From: Algibacter amylolyticus
Lineage (GTDB): Bacteria > Bacteroidota > Bacteroidia > Flavobacteriales > Flavobacteriaceae
DNA length: 64,000 nt
NCBI RefSeq assembly: GCF_014202225.1
Contig: NZ_JACHGE010000008.1
Span: forward strand, 62,001 to 126,000
Reading direction: 5' to 3'
Shown here: one piece after another, positions 60,325-64,000 of the stretch
How the letters are laid out: every line of letters begins with the position of its first letter
Numbering within the stretch: the stretch's first letter is position 1
Program-made: the position numbers and the translations under genes
The notes under the pieces: model-generated
Database searches by the model: none
The model's input: only the letters and a program-made list of their open reading frames with translations
What the model was told of the DNA's origin: nothing

Positions 60325-63300
60325 TTATTTTATGAAAACCTTTTTTGATACACTTCCGTATTCAGAATCTATCTTTAAAATATAATTACCCGGTGTTATT
60401 TGCTGCGTATTATATTCAAGATGATTTTGTGTGGTGTTAGCATGATATTTAAAAAGGGTTTGTCCTAAAATGTTTAACATTTCAATATTTTCAATTTGTT
60501 TAGATTTAGGATTGTTTATTACAATGTTTGCCTTTTCGTTTGAATAGTAAACTTCAATTTGATCCATGCTATTTTCTACAATATCCAATGTATGAGCTTT
60601 TTCAAAAGTAAGTTCAAACCTATTTAAATACTCTCCAGCTTCAAGGTATGCTTCATATTTACCTTGGCTTAAATCATGATAAAGATCTAATGCTTTGTCA
60701 TGTAAGTATAAGTCGAAATCTGCAGGAGTATTTTTTATTTCATCTATCTGTATGCTATTATAGCCGTCGGTTTTAGTATGTATTCCTAATGGAATAGAGG
60801 ATTGTTTTGTAAATGCGTTAACACCTTGTATGGTATATTTTTGATTGTCAATTAACCAATACATATCATCTGCTTGAGTGTCTATATATTTTGAGTCGTA
60901 GCCCCAATCGTATCCTGTACTAGCGTTTTCATCAACAGTAACTAAAAGTTGTCTTTGTAGGCCGCCTACGGAGTTAAAACCAATTCTTAATTTAGTTCTA
61001 GGATCTTCGTTATTCTCAGTTATATTTTTTGTTGATGTGTTTTTTCGTGCTAGAACGCTTTTAGAATAATAAGCACGCTGACTATTATTAAATTTAATAT
61101 GTCCATTAGTTTCTGCTGTGGCATAAAAACCCTGTCCAACAGGAATATACCTGCTAGGAAGTTCTATTTGTGTACCGCCAGTTGAAAAGACACCTTGATC
61201 TTCCGATTTTCCTGCTGCTGGTACTGCTCCAGAAAGTGAGTATGTAGCATAACCACCTTGGTATTCACTAGCAATATGAGAACCGCCACCCCAATGTTTC
61301 CAGAAATAAAGTGTGCCATCTGTTGCGCCTTCACCATCAATAACCGATTTGTTATCTTGAATAAATTTAACAGCGTCAATAGCCGAAGGGTAGGGGTTGC
61401 CTATTAAATAATCGTTACCCGCATAAACAGGTAAACTAATTTCTCCATTATTCGGTTTTCCCTGTAATACATAATCTTGTACCTCTGTTATAGTTCCCGT
61501 TCCAGGACCTTTCATTGTAAAGCCTTCGCCAGGAGAAATATTACCTGTGCTTCGCACTTGCTGCCATGTGGGATATTTGTCGCTTAGGCTGTTATTATAT
61601 TTCCAAATCCAGTAATCTGCCACCGACAATGGAGAGATAATACCATTATATCCTGTACTTATAAAAGTGATATCTTTAAATATATCTTTTACAGTATATG
61701 GATTGTTTATGGAGCTATTGTTTGGTTTTCCAACTGGAGATGACCAATAATTATAAGTATACGTATCAGCAGTACCTTGAATGTTTTTTTCCAATATACC
61801 AGAGCTAGTTGGGTTTAATGTACTTGTTGATGTTTGGATAAGTTGCGAGTTGTCTTCTAAATCTAAAACGCCATCGAGAGCTAAATACCAGGTGTTAATT
61901 AGGGCAGAATTATTACTGATTTTTAATGTTTTATTATTGTCAATTATTAAACCTGTTGTTTCAACATTTGTGTCAATTTCCAAATCGCCTTTTATTTTAA
62001 TAATGGCATGGCTTGGTATTTTAGTGTTTATATCTAAATGCGTTCCATTTTCCCAATTCTCTGGGTTTTTCCAATTTCCTTGGCTGTTTATGCTCGTTAC
62101 ATAGGGTAGAGGAGCTGTGAAATCTTGTCTGGTTTGGTCGAGCTGTATATTGTTAATTTTACCAGCTCTACTATTACTAGATAAATCTATAACATTTCCA
62201 TTTTCTATATTGGCCATATTATAATAAAGGAGTAAATCGCTCCATAATAAACCTTCAATATCTTTCGGGATTATAGAGCCCCTAATCTTACCGTTACTGT
62301 TTTCAATTTCTTGATTTATCTGTTGGTGTAGTTGGTTGTCATTTAAAGCTATATTGAAAACTTTCGATTCATAAATAGAGCCTTCAAAATAGTCGTTTTG
62401 AGTTTTAGAATTTCTACCTATTTCAAAATCATAAGTATTCCATTCTGTACGGTTATTTAGTGTGTTATTTAATAAATCATCATGACTGTAAGTCCAAATG
62501 TCGTCACCATTTAGATATAGTTTTGCGCTTCCCGAATTGCTATCATATTTTAAAGCGACATGGTACCATAAGTTCTCTTGTAAAAAGTACTCCGATAAAT
62601 CTGGTGATTCAATTGGATTGCCCTCATTTGCCTTAATGTGCGCACGTAATTTTTTGTTTGAATCGATAGACATATTAAAATTAGGTTGCCCAATAATATG
62701 TCCACCATTAGATTTTTTATCTAATTTAATCCACGACATCATAGTAACTTCTTTTTCCCCATTAAGAAAAGGAGCGGTACTAATGTAATCGTCTTTACCA
62801 TCAAAATCTATAATTTGTGGCATACAGAAATTAAAATTCCCTAATCCTGTTGCGTGCGGTAAGTTATGGTCGCAAGTATCGCAATCTTCCCATAAAAAAG
62901 TTACACTTTTAATGTAGTTTGAGTTGGCGTAGTTAACACCTATTATAGCATTATCTCCAGATATTTTATTTGAAATAGCATTAACAATACCGGTGTTGTT
63001 ATTTGAAGTATAAGAAGGAGTATTGGAATGCGTGAACTCTGGGTAAATGGTGTTACCGTTTACGTCTTTACCTGTAAAAGTATATTTATCGCCATTAGAG
63101 TTCCATTTGTTTATATGATGAACATCGAAAGAAAACGCATAAACAGGTTGACTAAATGTTATTGTACATGTAATACCTGGACCCGAAAACCCATTGGATA
63201 ATAAATCGATTCCTTTATATAAATAACTAGATTGCGATCCTACTTTAGGGGTGTTTCCATACCAAAAACCTAAAGTATTTGTTTCGCCCGCAAAAGTAAC

Positions 63301-63507
63301 TGTAATGTCTGTACCCGAATTATTGACATTGGTGTAGGTGTTTGATAGTTTTCCTGGTGGCCAGAAATTATCGTTAGCTATGTTTGTAGACCAATTTAAA
63401 TTATAATTTTGTGCACATGTAGGGGCTGTGTGTACTTGAGCATATGTTTTTTTGTTGCTAACAAAGAGGGATAACACTAAAGATATAATTATAGCAAAAT
63501 GCTTCAT
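60325..63507 (-). CDS. T9SS-secreted LamG-like domain protein
   Basis: 1060 residues. Signal peptide at 1-23 (IIISLVLSLFVSNKKTYAQ). Residues 24-230 form a beta-rich domain without a known name (CTITFSQPVYAFSFDVHHI). A LamG/concanavalin-like jellyroll at about 232-405 starts DFDGKDDYISTAPFLNG and includes WYHVALKYDSNSGSAKLYLNGD. A long middle region follows with GEGFTMKGPGTG and LIGNPYPSAIDA, typical of exported flavobacterial proteins. The last 75-80 residues are a type A T9SS sorting domain ending GSVSKKVFIK. Outer-membrane secretion and surface attachment are expected. Ligand unknown. Confidence 0.85.
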   Translation of the reverse strand: MKHFAIIISLVLSLFVSNKKTYAQVHTAPTCAQNYNLNWSTNIANDNFWPPGKLSNTYTNVNNSGTDITVTFAGETNTLGFWYGNTPKVGSQSSYLYKGIDLLSNGFSGPGITCTITFSQPVYAFSFDVHHINKWNSNGDKYTFTGKDVNGNTIYPEFTHSNTPSYTSNNNTGIVNAISNKISGDNAIIGVNYANSNYIKSVTFLWEDCDTCDHNLPHATGLGNFNFCMPQIIDFDGKDDYISTAPFLNGEKEVTMMSWIKLDKKSNGGHIIGQPNFNMSIDSNKKLRAHIKANEGNPIESPDLSEYFLQENLWYHVALKYDSNSGSAKLYLNGDDIWTYSHDDLLNNTLNNRTEWNTYDFEIGRNSKTQNDYFEGSIYESKVFNIALNDNQLHQQINQEIENSNGKIRGSIIPKDIEGLLWSDLLLYYNMANIENGNVIDLSSNSRAGKINNIQLDQTRQDFTAPLPYVTSINSQGNWKNPENWENGTHLDINTKIPSHAIIKIKGDLEIDTNVETTGLIIDNNKTLKISNNSALINTWYLALDGVLDLEDNSQLIQTSTSTLNPTSSGILEKNIQGTADTYTYNYWSSPVGKPNNSSINNPYTVKDIFKDITFISTGYNGIISPLSVADYWIWKYNNSLSDKYPTWQQVRSTGNISPGEGFTMKGPGTGTITEVQDYVLQGKPNNGEISLPVYAGNDYLIGNPYPSAIDAVKFIQDNKSVIDGEGATDGTLYFWKHWGGGSHIASEYQGGYATYSLSGAVPAAGKSEDQGVFSTGGTQIELPSRYIPVGQGFYATAETNGHIKFNNSQRAYYSKSVLARKNTSTKNITENNEDPRTKLRIGFNSVGGLQRQLLVTVDENASTGYDWGYDSKYIDTQADDMYWLIDNQKYTIQGVNAFTKQSSIPLGIHTKTDGYNSIQIDEIKNTPADFDLYLHDKALDLYHDLSQGKYEAYLEAGEYLNRFELTFEKAHTLDIVENSMDQIEVYYSNEKANIVINNPKSKQIENIEMLNILGQTLFKYHANTTQNHLEYNTQQITPGNYILKIDSEYGSVSKKVFIK

Positions 63508-63648
63508 GGTTAAGTGTTTGTTTTGGCTTTGTAATTAAAAATGTAATTACTGCGCCGATTTAGAATTAATTAATTTTTTTTCTAAAAATTTGGGAACACG
63601 TTGAAGTGTTTAAAATAGCCCTAAAAAAAAAAGGGCTATTTTAAAGGT
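63508..63648. other. Gap between two T9SS genes
   Basis: 141 bp holding only the inverted repeat at 63610-63644. Both flanking genes read on the minus strand. Confidence 0.5.
63610..63644 (-). terminator. Terminator-like hairpin after the partial T9SS gene
   Basis: TTAAAATAGCCCT (63610-63622) and AGGGCTATTTTAA (63632-63644), perfect 13-bp stem with a nine-A loop. On the minus strand the U-run lies in the loop rather than after the stem, so it is an unusual terminator. Confidence 0.55.
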
Positions 63649-64000
63649 TTAATCCACCAATACTTTTTTCGAGATTTTGTTTTTATCAGTAGTTAAATTG
63701 ATAATGTACACTCCAGAATGAATTTGCTTAACAGGAAATTCAAGATAGTTTTCATTAAGTTTATCATTTTCTGCATTTAGTTTGAAAACAGATTGACTTA
63801 ATATATTGTGCATTTCTACTGATTTGATGTTCAGTAATTTTGGGTTGTTAATTATTAAGCTTTCTTTATTGTTAGAAAAATATACTTGAAGGTCTATTTC
63901 TTCAATATTTTCAACGCTTAAAGCCTCTTGGTTAGAGAAGGTAAGTTCAAAACGATCTTTATATTCTCCTGGAGTTAATAATATTGTAAACGCACTCTCT
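63649..64000 (-). CDS. T9SS C-terminal sorting domain of a protein cut by the window edge
   Basis: The 3' end of a minus-strand gene: frame open from the right edge to a TAA at 63651-63649, about 117 codons. It contains GEYKDRFELTFSNQEAL, IDLQVYFSNNKESLIINN, VEMHNILSQSVFKL and ends KNKISKKVLVD. The upstream gene's C-terminus matches it block for block (GEYLNRFELTFEKAHTL, IEVYYSNEKANIVINN, IEMLNILGQTLFKY, GSVSKKVFIK), so the two are tandem paralogues at least at this end. Sorting domains of this kind direct export by T9SS. What precedes it is outside the window. Confidence 0.85.
   Translation of the reverse strand, partial: ESAFTILLTPGEYKDRFELTFSNQEALSVENIEEIDLQVYFSNNKESLIINNPKLLNIKSVEMHNILSQSVFKLNAENDKLNENYLEFPVKQIHSGVYIINLTTDKNKISKKVLVD

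Noticed and set aside
1-64000. CRISPR arrays, prophage, restriction or other defence operons, tRNA or rRNA genes
   Set aside because: No regularly spaced repeats, phage genes, nucleases of such systems or tRNA folds were seen.

Overview
The window comes from an A+T-rich marine-type member of the Bacteroidetes, almost certainly family Flavobacteriaceae. The evidence is internal. Promoters follow the Bacteroidetes pattern TTG-N19-22-TAnnTTTG and Shine-Dalgarno sites are not evident. Lipoproteins have Bacteroidetes-type lipoboxes. Proteins carry type IX secretion (T9SS) C-terminal domains. Typical families are present (YHYH, DUF4199, DUF349, tandem DUF368, GlmU-like, OstA-like, Oar-like TonB receptor, zinc-free L31). 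No rRNA or tRNA gene, CRISPR array, prophage or recognisable transposase was found.

Layout. 1-3761: surface and envelope lipoproteins (two YHYH proteins, one with EF-hands and cut by the window edge, a MORN-repeat protein, a SCO-type copper chaperone, a Ycf48/BNR-like protein). 4100-11105: a polyol/sugar operon (outer-membrane protein, ribose-type ABC importer, long-chain mannitol dehydrogenase, PfkB sugar kinase). It sits behind a strong promoter and two copies of an AACGT-N7-ACGTT palindrome. 11176-13534: a second mannitol dehydrogenase, convergent with that operon, and a divergent Nudix-like (NrtR-type) regulator. 13550-15096: ECF sigma factor, probable anti-sigma factor and LTxxQ-like periplasmic sensor. 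15280-15370: a candidate small RNA. 15390-20578: ABC exporter, phosphohexomutase, glycosyltransferase, DUF4199. 20809-25808: L31, GlmU-like, YhhN, aconitase. 25890-26810: an accessory island with an ORFan and strongly structured DNA between 12-bp inverted repeats. 26917-31505: mazG, a GNAT gene and proCBA.

31580-46197 is mostly minus-strand housekeeping: DUF349, aroE, two DUF368 transporters, a TPR protein, a class III aminotransferase, OstA-like, purA with a Fur-family regulator, RelA/SpoT and RdgB. 46367-60234 holds hpf, rlmH, nadC, yihY, DUF2147, priA, a LytTR regulator, the rpsF-rpsR-rplI operon, an Oar-like TonB receptor and hisS. 60325-64000 holds two paralogous T9SS cargo proteins, the second cut by the window edge.

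Most worth a second look: the accessory island at 25.9-26.8 kb; a promoter-plus-terminator small RNA whose two hairpins carry the same CCCCAAGT loop; an insertion of about 100 residues in the catalytic core of histidyl-tRNA synthetase; a gapless 81%-identical vestigial repeat of the 3' end of priA; and the paired operators before the polyol operon. All calls come from reading the sequence and recalling families. No database search was possible.
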